Source: Dehalococcoidia bacterium UBA1151
GTDB lineage: Bacteria; Chloroflexota; Dehalococcoidia; Lucifugimonadales; Lucifugimonadaceae
Direction: 5' to 3'
Length of the DNA stretch: 16,185 bases
Assembly: GCA_002311865.1 (NCBI GenBank)
Contig: DBZV01000136.1
Span: 1 to 16,185 of the forward strand
Part shown: piece after piece, positions 7,701-14,428 of the stretch
How positions within the stretch are numbered: the stretch's first letter is position 1
Layout of the letters: every line of letters begins with the position of its first letter
Translations under genes and position numbers: made by a program
Notes under the pieces: generated by a model
The model's input: only the letters and a program-made list of their open reading frames with translations
Database searches by the model: none
Told to the model about the DNA's origin: nothing

Positions 7701-7828
7701 TGATCGGCATTCTCTCCTTTTGGGAGAGGGTGTTGGTCAGGGTAACCAGCGCCTAATCACAAGTTCGATCAGTCGACCGCGCCCTCATCCCATCCTTCTC
7801 CCACTGGGAGAAGGGGCAATGCTGATCA
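7701..7828. repeat. 128-base imperfect inverted-repeat element
   Basis: Outer ends TGATCGGCATT (7701-7711) and AATGCTGATCA (7818-7828) are reverse complements with one mismatch. Inside, 7711-7742 is an inverted version of the unit at 7779-7817 (GCGCCCTCA, then CCCA, CTCCC and GGGAGA), each with its own hairpin: CTCTCC/GGAGAG on the left and a perfect nine-pair CCTTCTCCC-act-GGGAGAAGG on the right (7793-7813). It fills almost the whole gap between the aminotransferase stop and the MFS start. A related single unit lies at 12302-12340. Confidence 0.75.
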
Positions 7829-7832
7829 TTAG

Positions 7833-9095
7833 ATGACCGCCACGTCGGATGCGACCACTGAACCGCAAGATGTCGCGCTAGACGAGCCGGAAAAGCAGTC
7901 TGGCTCTGGACTCCTCTTTGGCTTGTCCGCGGGGCATGGCGTAAAGCACTTTGCGCAGGGCTCGTTTCTGATTCTTATGCCGGATATTCGGGCGGCTTTA
8001 TCGCTGTCTGATATTGCGGTTGGCGGGATGTTTACGGCGCAGCAAATTGCTTCTGGATTCGCGAATATTCCGGCCGGATTCATGACGGATTTCTTCCGTC
8101 GGCAGTTGCCGATTATTCTCTTCAGCGCCATGTCGCTTGTCGGCCTGGGCTACCTGCTAGTTGGATTTGCTGACTGGTACTGGTTGCTGCTTATAGCAGC
8201 GGTGATTATCGGCGTCGGCACGTCGATGTGGCATGCGCCGGCGTTCGGTGCGCTAGCTGCGCGATATCCGAAGCGGCGCGGTTTTGCGATGGCGGCGCAT
8301 CTGACGGGGGCGCAGATTGGCAACACCACCGCACCGGTGATCGTGGGCGTGGCGCTTGCCGGGTTCACAATTGGCGCGCTGAACTGGGATGGGCTGGAGT
8401 GGCGCACAGTCTCCATATTGCTCATCATCCCGACTATGGCCACCGCCTTCGCGGTGTTGTTCTTATTCAGAAACCCACCTGGGACCGACTCGGCGCCGCC
8501 GGACCTGAAGTCGTATTTCGCCGCGTCTCAGAAGCTGGTCACGAACTACCGGGTGTTGTCGCTGGTGGGTCTGCAGGCGATTCGCGGGGCCGTGCATCAG
8601 TCGTTCCAGATATTCCTAGTGCTTTATCTGTCGGAAGAGCTCGACTACGACGCATGGCTCGTTGGACTTCACATCTCGCTGATCACGTTGGCGGGTATTG
8701 GCTCGACGCCGCTGATGGGCATCCTGTCCGACCGGATAGGGCGCAAGCCGGTGATAGTGGGCGCGATGGCGGTGACGGGGATTTTGCTGGCGCAGTTCCT
8801 GTGGATCGAGTATGGATATCCGCTTGCGATCGCTCTGATGTTTCTTGGGCTGGTGCTGTTCGCGGTTATGCCGATCATTGCGGCCGCTGCGATGGACCAG
8901 ACGGAGAAAGGCTCTGAGGGATCGTCGATTGCGCTGATGTTCGCGGGCGGCGCGGCAATCGGCTCCACCGCCCCCATCGCAGCGGGCGCGATTAACTCGG
9001 AGTGGGGGTTCCAGGGCGTTGTCTGGTTCTGCGTTGCCATTGCTGCCACGGGAACGGTGCTGTCGCTGATGGTTCCGATGCGCAGCTCAGCCTAG
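7833..9095 (+). CDS. Major facilitator superfamily transporter
   Basis: This 420-residue protein has a hydrophilic N-terminal tail of about 25 residues and then about 12 hydrophobic spans, the normal MFS architecture with a cytoplasmic loop near residues 220-240. Between spans 2 and 3 it has GFMTDFFRRQLP, and between spans 8 and 9 the better match to MFS motif A, GILSDRIGRKPVI. HGVKHFAQGSF in the first span and MWHAPAFGALAARYPKRRGFAMAAHLTGAQIGN in the fourth and fifth recall the fosmidomycin-resistance-like/FSR group of carriers (MWHP/A-x-A-x motif). The substrate is unknown; a link with the aminotransferase or another catabolic enzyme nearby is only an inference from position. ATG 7833 starts five bases after the end of the repeat element, and the nearest purine tract (GGGAGAAGGGG) belongs to that element, so the repeat could influence its translation. 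Confidence 0.88.
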   Translation: MTATSDATTEPQDVALDEPEKQSGSGLLFGLSAGHGVKHFAQGSFLILMPDIRAALSLSDIAVGGMFTAQQIASGFANIPAGFMTDFFRRQLPIILFSAMSLVGLGYLLVGFADWYWLLLIAAVIIGVGTSMWHAPAFGALAARYPKRRGFAMAAHLTGAQIGNTTAPVIVGVALAGFTIGALNWDGLEWRTVSILLIIPTMATAFAVLFLFRNPPGTDSAPPDLKSYFAASQKLVTNYRVLSLVGLQAIRGAVHQSFQIFLVLYLSEELDYDAWLVGLHISLITLAGIGSTPLMGILSDRIGRKPVIVGAMAVTGILLAQFLWIEYGYPLAIALMFLGLVLFAVMPIIAAAAMDQTEKGSEGSSIALMFAGGAAIGSTAPIAAGAINSEWGFQGVVWFCVAIAATGTVLSLMVPMRSSA

Positions 9096-9148
9096 ATAGG
9101 GGCGCGCTGAACCGGTTACCTAATCGCAACCTTTCTGACCCCTGCTGT

Positions 9149-9177
9149 TTGCGCATTGCGGTTGAAACTGTTAGGTA
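9149..9177 (+). promoter_or_regulatory. Candidate promoter of the response-regulator gene
   Basis: TTGCGC (9149-9154) and TAGGTA (9172-9177) are spaced by 17 bases, upstream of the start at 9205. The match to sigma70 consensus is moderate. TACCTAA (9118-9124) and TTAGGTA (9171-9177) are complementary, so the -10 could also be part of a small inverted repeat. Confidence 0.3.
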
Positions 9178-9204
9178 TCGAGCTGGAGAGCCGGGAGAGA
9201 GTCG

Positions 9205-9606
9205 TTGCCGAAAATATTGATCGCTGATGACGACGTTGCTGTTCGTGATCTCATTCGCTCACTGCTAGAGCGGGTTGGATACGCGGTCGCGGAGGCCGGG
9301 AGCGGAGAGCAAACTATCGAAATGGCAACGTCTGAGGATCCCGGTCTGATTCTGCTGGACATCGTGATGCCCGGAATCGGCGGAATCGAAGCGCTGAGGC
9401 GATTGAAGGCTGATCCTGCAACAGCCGATATTCCAGTAGTGGTGTTGAGTGCCCAACATGAGATCGCGCTAGCGAAAGAGTGCGTGGAGTTGGGCGCCAG
9501 CGACTATCTTGGCAAGCCTTGCCGACATGGGTGGCTGCTTACGACCGTGAAGGAAATCCTGGAAATCTCATCCCATGACTACGCATTCACCGGTACTCAA
9601 GGCTAA
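9205..9606 (+). CDS. Stand-alone response-regulator receiver (CheY-like)
   Basis: A single receiver domain of 133 residues with no output domain. The acidic cluster DDD (8-10), phospho-acceptor Asp52 in LILLDIVMPG, switch Ser82 in VVVLSAQ and Lys104 in GKP are all present, so it should be phosphorylatable by a histidine kinase. The start is TTG 9205, preceded by GGGAGAGA at good distance. No kinase gene is adjacent, so the partner is encoded elsewhere. The C-terminus stops after helix 5 with a short tail, as in CheY/Spo0F-type proteins that act by protein-protein contact. The gap before it holds a candidate promoter, so it is probably expressed independently of the MFS gene. Confidence 0.9.
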   Translation: MPKILIADDDVAVRDLIRSLLERVGYAVAEAGSGEQTIEMATSEDPGLILLDIVMPGIGGIEALRRLKADPATADIPVVVLSAQHEIALAKECVELGASDYLGKPCRHGWLLTTVKEILEISSHDYAFTGTQG

Positions 9607-9642
9607 TCGCCGTTCATTTTCTGGCAAAACGCCCATGGAACT

Positions 9643-9671
9643 TTGACGGATATCGCTATGCGCGTTACATT
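9643..9671 (+). promoter_or_regulatory. Sigma70-type promoter for the small membrane-peptide gene
   Basis: TTGACG (9643-9648), a 17-base spacer and TACATT (9666-9671) make the best promoter match in the window. It lies 37 bases after the response-regulator stop and 60 bases before the strong ribosome site of the small gene at 9732. Confidence 0.6.
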
Positions 9672-9731
9672 CATGAACAGAGTCGATTGCTCTCTCTTTT
9701 AGCGAGGGCCCTGGGTGTTCGGGAGGAACAC

Positions 9732-9851
9732 ATGAAGAAATCGATTCTGGCTCTTGCTCTTGTTGCTTCCGTAGCCGCTGTGGCCGCCGCACGCCGGGCG
9801 ATCAAGCAGTCTCAGAATGATAAGCAGGCGAAAGACCAGTCAAGCCGGTAA
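9732..9851 (+). CDS. Small single-span membrane peptide, 39 residues
   Basis: The frame ATG 9732 to TAA 9849-9851 encodes 39 residues: an MKKS start, a hydrophobic alanine/valine/leucine segment (about residues 5-20), then a basic and polar tail starting ARRAIKQSQNDKQ. A full GGGAGG ribosome site sits six bases before the ATG, and a strong promoter match lies at 9643-9671, so expression is well supported despite the small size. The hydrophobic part could be a single transmembrane helix with the tail in the cytoplasm, or a non-cleaved signal anchor; no clear lipobox is present. The general layout and length recall the actinobacterial DLW-39 peptides, but the DLW motif is absent, so I do not assign that family. 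Function unknown. Confidence 0.65.
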   Translation: MKKSILALALVASVAAVAAARRAIKQSQNDKQAKDQSSR

Positions 9852-9887
9852 TGGATCAAGATACCTACGCCCGTCTGTGAAAGAGAA

Positions 9888-9928
9888 GGCAGGATTCAAA
9901 CCTGCCTCTACCCCAACAGGGGAGAGGC
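9888..9928. terminator. Bidirectional hairpin pair between convergent genes
   Basis: GGCAGG (9888-9893) pairs with CCTGCC (9901-9906). GCCTCT plus CCCC (9904-9914, one bulged A) pairs with GGGG plus AGAGGC (9919-9928) around the loop AACA. The two stems overlap by three bases, so only one forms at a time. It lies between the small peptide gene and the convergent dehydrogenase gene. There is no long T-run, so intrinsic termination is plausible but not textbook. Confidence 0.5.
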
Positions 9929-9944
9929 GCACGGACTCTCGTAG

Positions 9945-11033
9945 CTAGCCAAGCTCGATCCCCATGTTTCGCGCGTCCGAAAGTGATCTGAACCAATCGA
10001 TCACCTCTCGGTGATACGGGATGCCCTCTTTTTCTCGGATTTGCGTCTCTTCATGCTCTGAAAGTCCGGCGTACAGCACCCGGTCATGTCCTGGCGCCGG
10101 TGGTGTGGTGGCAAGCGCGTTCAGGAACTCATCCATGTCCGTTTTGAATTTGGCGACCTCTGTGAACGCCTCGATTTTGTAGGCGCAGAACCAGAATGAC
10201 ATCGACCCGGGGTTCATAAACGCAGCTCCGGTGCCGGACATGATCTGGCTGAGAATTTCAGCAACCGCCGCGAAGCCGTAACCCTTGTGGGAGCCCTGCT
10301 CGCGGGTGCCGCCGAACGGCAGCATCATGTAGTCGTCCCGCTCGTCGGGTAGCTGCGGATTGCCGAGCATTGGAGCGCCGTCTGAATCTGCAATCCAGTA
10401 GTCCTCCAGCGGTGAGCCAATTCGCTTGGCGAGCGCCAGTTTGTTGCCAGCTACTTGCGTGGTTGCAACATCAAACACAAACGGCGGCATCTTATCGGCG
10501 GGCACCGCGTAGGCCCAGGGGTTTGTGGCCAGCCGGAGTTCGGCGCCAAAGGTTGGTATCATGGACATAGGATTTCCAGCGATGACGGTCACGCCAATCA
10601 TGTCGTGCTCCATCGCCATCATGGAGTGGTATGCCAGCATGCCGAGGTGTGACGTGTTGTGTACGGTCACCGAACCCATGCCGAACTTGTCGGCCTTTTC
10701 GATGGCCAGTTCCATCGCCTTGGGGCCGACGTGCAGGCCCAGCCCCATGCCGCCGTCCATGTTGGCGGTAGCGTCAGACTCCCGCGTCACGCGGACATTC
10801 GGAGTTGCGGTGATGGTGCCATCGTCGTACCAATCAACGTATCGGCGCAGCATGTTGGAGACGCCGTGGGTTTCGCAGCCTCGCATATCGCTGAGCATCA
10901 GCACATCGGTTGAGAGCTTCGCATCTTCGTCAGACAGGCCAGACGCCTTGAACACGGTCTCGGCTGCGTACTGCATATCTTCACGCTTCACGTATACGCG
11001 ATCTTCTTCCGGGACTTTGAATCTTTCAAGCAT
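9945..11033 (-). CDS. Malate/L-lactate (Ldh2) family dehydrogenase, copy 1
   Basis: NAD(P)H-dependent oxidoreductase of the Ldh2/YlbC family, whose members act on 2-hydroxy/2-oxo acids, ureidoglycolate or cyclic imino acids and do not have a Rossmann fold. 362 residues, starting at ATG 11033 with GGAG seven bases upstream. Family landmarks are the ADLRGxxSHGV-type block (here MLSDMRGCETHGVSNML, about residues 46-62), the histidine of the SNHFG-type segment (here NTSHLGMLAYH), TNPWAYAVPADKMPPFVFD and HKGYGFAAVAEIL near residue 250. Before HKGYG there is an extra PFGGTREQGS where typical members run PLGGxKGYG directly. The gene is the last of three in a leftward operon, 15 bases after the amidohydrolase stop, and is a clear paralogue of the first gene (12348-13439). 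The substrate is unassigned. Confidence 0.9.
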   Translation of the reverse strand: MLERFKVPEEDRVYVKREDMQYAAETVFKASGLSDEDAKLSTDVLMLSDMRGCETHGVSNMLRRYVDWYDDGTITATPNVRVTRESDATANMDGGMGLGLHVGPKAMELAIEKADKFGMGSVTVHNTSHLGMLAYHSMMAMEHDMIGVTVIAGNPMSMIPTFGAELRLATNPWAYAVPADKMPPFVFDVATTQVAGNKLALAKRIGSPLEDYWIADSDGAPMLGNPQLPDERDDYMMLPFGGTREQGSHKGYGFAAVAEILSQIMSGTGAAFMNPGSMSFWFCAYKIEAFTEVAKFKTDMDEFLNALATTPPAPGHDRVLYAGLSEHEETQIREKEGIPYHREVIDWFRSLSDARNMGIELG

Positions 11034-11048
11034 GATGCAACTCCATAA

Positions 11049-12290
11049 TTAGCTGTTGATCAGGTCTTTGTGAACTTTGCCCCCCTGCATGATCATGAGC
11101 AGGTTGGACTCGTTTTCCAGCATTGAAATATCTGCAAGAGGGTCGCCATTTACGACAAGAAGATCCGCCTGTTTGCCGATGGTAAGCGTGCCAGCCTGGC
11201 TGTCTGTGCGATTGCATTCGGACGCTGTTTTAGTTGCCGCGTCTATTGCCTGCATTGGTGACATTCCAGTGAGGGCCACGAGCGCGGTCAGATCTTCGGC
11301 GTTGGTGCCGTGTTCAGCGACTCCTACGTCAGTACCCATGGCGATGGTGACGCCCTTCTCGTAGGCCATCTTGAGGTTGGCGGCAACGGTATTGCTGCGT
11401 GCGATAACGTCCTCCGGCAGGCTGCCCGGGTTGGCAGCCTCCTTTCTCAAGCGCCCGTTTGTGAGGTGAGCTGTTGGAACGAGATATCTTCCCTGCTCCA
11501 CCATCGAATCGGCCACTTCTTCGTCCATGAAGTATCCATGCTCGATGGTTCGCACGCCGCCTGCGAGGGCGTTCTTGATTCCCTGGAGGCCCTGGGCGTG
11601 AGCTGCAACGTAGCTCCCATGAGCATTCGCCTCGGCCACCATCGCCTTGATTTCCTCAACGGTGAACTGGGTATGATTGGGATCTTCGTTTGGCAGGCTC
11701 AAGCCTCCGGTCGTGCAGATCTTCAGGAAGTCTGCGCCAGCTCTGAAAGTTTCTCGGGCGACTCGCGTTACGCTCTCAACACCATCGCCAACCGAGTTGG
11801 GCCACTCCGTTTCATAGCCGAGCATTGCCGCCATCCAGGGATGGGCGATGCCGCTGGGCAGCGCGTAGTCGCCGTGGCCGCCGGTTTGAGAAATGATGGA
11901 GACTGCGATGTTCATCCGAGGCGAGGCGAACAGGCCTCGTTGGGCGGCCAGCTTGAACCCCTGTGGCGTACCGCCGATATCTCGAATGGACGTGATGCCC
12001 GCATCCAGCGTGCGCTTTGCTCTCTCGGCGGCTTCAAGTACGCGGGTGGTGAGGGGCTTCAGCGCGTCGGCCTCAATATCGCCAAGCTGGAGGAAGAGAT
12101 GCACATGGCAGTCGATGAGGCCGGGCATGATCGTGCGACCTGACACGTCGATTACATCTGCGCCGCGTGGTGGCTCGATGCCCGCGCCCACGTCAGCGAT
12201 GTGGCCATCGTCATCGATAGCGATAGTGGCGTCCGGCACCGGGTCTGTGCCGGTGCCGTCGATTAGCGTTCCGTGGACTAATGCCTTCAT
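11049..12290 (-). CDS. Amidohydrolase family metal-dependent hydrolase
   Basis: 413 residues, starting at ATG 12290. The protein has the urease/imidazolonepropionase/prolidase-type amidohydrolase architecture: a small N-terminal beta domain, then a metal-binding TIM barrel, with the beta domain completed at the C-terminus (GTLTIGKQADLLVVNGDP). Metal ligands are visible: His62 and His64 in DCHVHLF, Lys190 in DFLKICTTGG (expected carboxylated lysine), His231 in YVAAHAQG, His251 in TIEHGYF and Asp321 in MGTDVG. The full set implies an active binuclear enzyme. Close relatives hydrolyse cyclic amides, acyl-prolyl dipeptides or lactones, so the substrate cannot be fixed. It sits between two Ldh2-type dehydrogenases in one operon, suggesting its product or substrate is linked to a 2-hydroxy/2-oxo acid. 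No Shine-Dalgarno sequence precedes the ATG; the 57-base gap before it is filled by a hairpin repeat. Confidence 0.9.
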   Translation of the reverse strand: MKALVHGTLIDGTGTDPVPDATIAIDDDGHIADVGAGIEPPRGADVIDVSGRTIMPGLIDCHVHLFLQLGDIEADALKPLTTRVLEAAERAKRTLDAGITSIRDIGGTPQGFKLAAQRGLFASPRMNIAVSIISQTGGHGDYALPSGIAHPWMAAMLGYETEWPNSVGDGVESVTRVARETFRAGADFLKICTTGGLSLPNEDPNHTQFTVEEIKAMVAEANAHGSYVAAHAQGLQGIKNALAGGVRTIEHGYFMDEEVADSMVEQGRYLVPTAHLTNGRLRKEAANPGSLPEDVIARSNTVAANLKMAYEKGVTIAMGTDVGVAEHGTNAEDLTALVALTGMSPMQAIDAATKTASECNRTDSQAGTLTIGKQADLLVVNGDPLADISMLENESNLLMIMQGGKVHKDLINS

Positions 12291-12301
12291 GTACGACTAA
12301 C

Positions 12302-12340
12302 GCGCCCTCACCCCAACCCGCTCCCGATGGGAGAGGGAGC
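12302..12340. repeat. Hairpin repeat unit inside the dehydrogenase operon
   Basis: The sequence starts GCGCCCTCACCCCAACCCG and ends in the hairpin CTCCC/GGGAG around GAT. It matches the unit at 7779-7817 in the same orientation relative to the + strand. From memory, CCCTCACCCCAACCC...GGGAGAGGG units are common intergenic repeats in many bacteria. It fills the gap between the first dehydrogenase stop and the amidohydrolase start, where it could affect read-through or mRNA stability. Confidence 0.65.
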
Positions 12341-12347
12341 ACGGCGA

Positions 12348-13439
12348 CTAGGGCAGTTCGATGCCGAGGTCTAGTTCGCCGCTGATGGAGTGGAACCAGT
12401 CGATGACCTCCCGGTGGTACGGGATACCGTTCTTTGTTCGCTCTTCTGTCTCTCGGGCTTCGGGCAGGCCAGCGTAGACGACCTCATCATGGCCCGGGGC
12501 AGGTTTGGTGTTGGCAAGACCTTCAAGGAAGTCGTCCATGTCGGACTTGAACTTGGCGACATCTGTGAAGGCATCGATGTTGTAGACCATGAAGTGGTGG
12601 CCGCCACCGGATGGTGCGTCCCAGCCGGATCCGGCCAGTGTCTGGCAAAGGATGTAGACGACGGAGGCGAATCCGTAGCCTTTGTGTGAGCCATTCTCAC
12701 GTGTGCCGCCAAATGGGAGCATCTTGTACTCACCCCTGGGAGGCAGATCAGTTGGCTCCATGATTGGAATGCCGTCTGCGTCAGTAATCCAGCCCGGCTC
12801 CAGCTTAGCTCCGATCCGCTCAGCCAGGCGGAGCTTGTTTCCTGCGACCTGAGTGGTGGCGACGTCAAATACGAATGGAGGCATCTTGTCGGCGGGAGCG
12901 GCCCAGGCGATTGGGTTCGTGCCAAGTCTTGACTCTGCACCAAACGTTGGCACCATGCCGAACTTTCCGACCGAGCCGCCACCACCGGTCATGCACAGAC
13001 CGATCATGTCGTGCTCCAGGGCCATCATTGCGTGATACGCAGCCATCCCAAGGTGACGGCTGTTTCGCATGCTCACGGAGGCCATCCCGTGCTTTTTCGC
13101 CTTCTCGATTGCCACGTTCATTGCCACCGGCGCGTTGTGGAGGCCAAGACCGCCACCGCCGTCCATGGTTGCCGTGGTGGGCGATTCACGGAGAATGGTT
13201 ACCTCTGGCTGGGCGATGATGTTGCCTTCGTTGTAGCCCTTTACATACTCCCGCAACATGTTGGAGACGCCGTGTGTCTCGCAACCTCGCAAATCGCTGA
13301 GCATCAAGACATCTGCGGATAGCACGGCATCATCATCGGTGAGTCCCATCTTCTTAAAGACGGTCTCAGTTGCCGCGCGCATTTTTTCTTGCTTGACGTA
13401 AACCCGGTCTTCTTCGGGAACGTGGAACCGCTCAAGCAT
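12348..13439 (-). CDS. Malate/L-lactate (Ldh2) family dehydrogenase, copy 2
   Basis: Paralogue of the gene at 9945-11033, 363 residues from the start I choose. ATG 13439 gives MLERFHVPEEDRVYVK, colinear with the MLERFKVPEEDRVYVK of copy 1, and has GGAGG ten bases upstream; the longer start at ATG 13502 adds 21 unrelated residues and lacks a comparable site. Family blocks are MLSDLRGCETHGVSNML, RNSRHLGMAAYH, TNPIAWAAPADKMPPFVFD and PFGGTRENGSHKGYGF, with the same insertion before HKGYG as in copy 1. Compared with copy 1 it has a glycine-rich insert, GGGGSVGKFG, near residue 150, close to the expected cofactor or substrate site, and a different segment near residue 270 (WDAPSGGGHHF). These differences suggest related but distinct substrates. 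It is the first gene of the three-gene leftward operon and is divergent from the cupin gene. Confidence 0.9.
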   Translation of the reverse strand: MLERFHVPEEDRVYVKQEKMRAATETVFKKMGLTDDDAVLSADVLMLSDLRGCETHGVSNMLREYVKGYNEGNIIAQPEVTILRESPTTATMDGGGGLGLHNAPVAMNVAIEKAKKHGMASVSMRNSRHLGMAAYHAMMALEHDMIGLCMTGGGGSVGKFGMVPTFGAESRLGTNPIAWAAPADKMPPFVFDVATTQVAGNKLRLAERIGAKLEPGWITDADGIPIMEPTDLPPRGEYKMLPFGGTRENGSHKGYGFASVVYILCQTLAGSGWDAPSGGGHHFMVYNIDAFTDVAKFKSDMDDFLEGLANTKPAPGHDEVVYAGLPEARETEERTKNGIPYHREVIDWFHSISGELDLGIELP

Positions 13440-13533
13440 CAGGTGAAATCCTCCGCGATTGGCATAGTCGATTGGCGCGCAATCGTACACCCAGTTGGTC
13501 ATCCCTGCGCACCTGAATTTCTATGACATAATC

Positions 13534-13553
13534 TGCATCAAATGACTGATGCA
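13534..13553. promoter_or_regulatory. Perfect palindrome between divergent genes, operator candidate
   Basis: TGCATCA (13534-13540), spacer AATGAC, TGATGCA (13547-13553) form a perfect 7-6-7 inverted repeat in the gap between the dehydrogenase operon and the cupin gene. Size and placement fit a dimeric regulator site controlling both directions. No regulator gene for it is adjacent. Confidence 0.45.
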
Positions 13554-13605
13554 CGACACGAGATGCGTGACGTTGTCCGTTTTCCAAGTTGTTCTGGGAG
13601 GACCC

Positions 13606-13911
13606 ATGGTCGATTACATTGACCCAACCGAAGTTGACCCCGCGCACTATAAGCTCCTTGGCGAAAATGAGCGTACCCGCATCATTGAAATCACTTTGTC
13701 AGCTGGCGAGACCGACATTCTCCACTCCCACACGGCAGAGAACGTCTACTTCATCACCGGTGGTAAGGCGAGGATCGACGTTCCTGGCGTCGATAGCATG
13801 GAAGCGGAGATTCCTGACGGCCATGTGATGTTCAGCGACGCATGGACCCACCAGGTCCACAATATTGGAGATACGGACATCCACGCCATTATCGTGGAGC
13901 ACAAGGACTAG
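13606..13911 (+). CDS. Small single-domain cupin protein
   Basis: 101 residues from ATG 13606, chosen because TGGGAGGA lies directly upstream; an earlier GTG/ATG at 13549 would overlap the palindrome and adds 19 residues without cupin character. The conserved cupin beta-barrel is complete: motif 1 with His40, His42 and Glu45 in HSHTAENVYFITGGKARI, and motif 2 with DGHVMFSDAWTHQVHNIGD, containing His82. These residues are the usual ligands for one divalent metal. Proteins of this size may be isomerases, dioxygenase-like enzymes, or small-molecule binding proteins; sequence alone does not decide. Its divergent placement from the Ldh2-amidohydrolase operon with a shared palindrome suggests a role in the same pathway. 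Confidence 0.87.
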   Translation: MVDYIDPTEVDPAHYKLLGENERTRIIEITLSAGETDILHSHTAENVYFITGGKARIDVPGVDSMEAEIPDGHVMFSDAWTHQVHNIGDTDIHAIIVEHKD

Positions 13912-13961
13912 CGAGAGCGAGGCGGGCAATTCGTGGATTGCCAGTAGACCTGCTATATGAC

Positions 13962-14022
13962 GGTATGTCGGAAGCGAGGTGCCCTTCGAGGGCCTCAGGA
14001 AACCTTGCTTCCGACATACCTC
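13962..14022. repeat. Inverted repeat with nested hairpin; direct-repeat copy A
   Basis: Arm 13962-13980 (GGTATGTCGGAAGCGAGGT) is the reverse complement of 14002-14020 with one mismatch. The loop contains its own perfect hairpin GCCCT-TCG-AGGGC (13981-13993). Bases 13977-14022 recur at 14281-14326 with one difference in 46. Confidence 0.8.
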
Positions 14023-14080
14023 ATTAGGTAATCCCCACTTTAGACTTGTACGGCATCGCACTATCGCATCTGCTAACACA

Positions 14081-14227
14081 GTCATCCTGCGGCCGCTTCG
14101 GCCAGCGTCCGCCTGAGGCGGATCATTGGTCAGCGCCGACCAACTACGATTTTCAAGTTGTTGCGGTTGATCTCGCACGGCGCTAGACGATGCTGAGATC
14201 CCGGCCAGCAATGCTGTCCAGGATGAC
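14081..14227. repeat. Inverted-repeat element, GTCATCCTG family, copy 2
   Basis: The element starts GTCATCCTGCGGCCGCTTCG (14081) and ends CAGGATGAC (14227), giving perfect nine-base terminal inverted repeats that extend imperfectly inward. The first 22 bases match the reverse complement of the right arm of the 5814-5955 element at 20 positions, and the right arm begins with the same GCTGAGATCCCG. Two perfect internal stems are present: TCCGCC/GGCGGA (14108-14122) and TTGGTC/GACCAA (14127-14144). Non-coding, MITE- or REP-pair-like. Confidence 0.7.
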
Positions 14228-14280
14228 AATATCTGGATGTTAGATTTCCGATGCAATTCGACATCACCGAACGAATGAGT

Positions 14281-14326
14281 AGGTGCCCTTCGAGGGCCTC
14301 AGGAAACCTTGCTTCCGATATACCTC
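14281..14326. repeat. Direct-repeat copy B (half element)
   Basis: This is the same 46-base sequence as 13977-14022 apart from one C-to-T change, including the GCCCT-TCG-AGGGC hairpin. The upstream arm present at copy A is missing here. Together copies A and B bracket the GTCATCCTG element at 14081-14227. Confidence 0.8.
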
Positions 14327-14342
14327 CTTCATTTCAAGAGGA

Positions 14343-14370
14343 GCCCCTCCCCGGGGGCATGGGGAGGGGC
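14343..14370. terminator. Strong GC hairpin at the end of the gap
   Basis: GCCCCTCCCC (14343-14352) pairs perfectly with GGGGAGGGGC (14361-14370) across an eight-base loop. There is no T-run on either side, so it may be a rho-dependent or mRNA-stabilising stem or a repeat, rather than a classical terminator. Confidence 0.4.
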
Positions 14371-14408
14371 ATCGCTTTCAGCGCTCGCGGGGTTGGCGCT
14401 GTCTCAAC

Positions 14409-14428
14409 ACAGGTGTGTCCGCACCTGT
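14409..14428. terminator. Small hairpin just beyond the ParB-like stop
   Basis: ACAGGTG (14409-14415) and CACCTGT (14422-14428) form a perfect seven-pair stem with a six-base loop, 17 bases past the end of the ParB-like gene on its strand. No T-run follows in that direction; a T-tract at 14450-14454 lies about 20 bases away on the + strand. Confidence 0.35.

Noticed and set aside
11310..12143. 277-codon open frame on the + strand
   Set aside because: Antisense shadow of the amidohydrolase gene with its complete metal-ligand set.
13440..13502. Longer N-terminus for dehydrogenase copy 2
   Set aside because: The 21 extra residues have no counterpart in copy 1, and GGAGG precedes the internal ATG at 13439.
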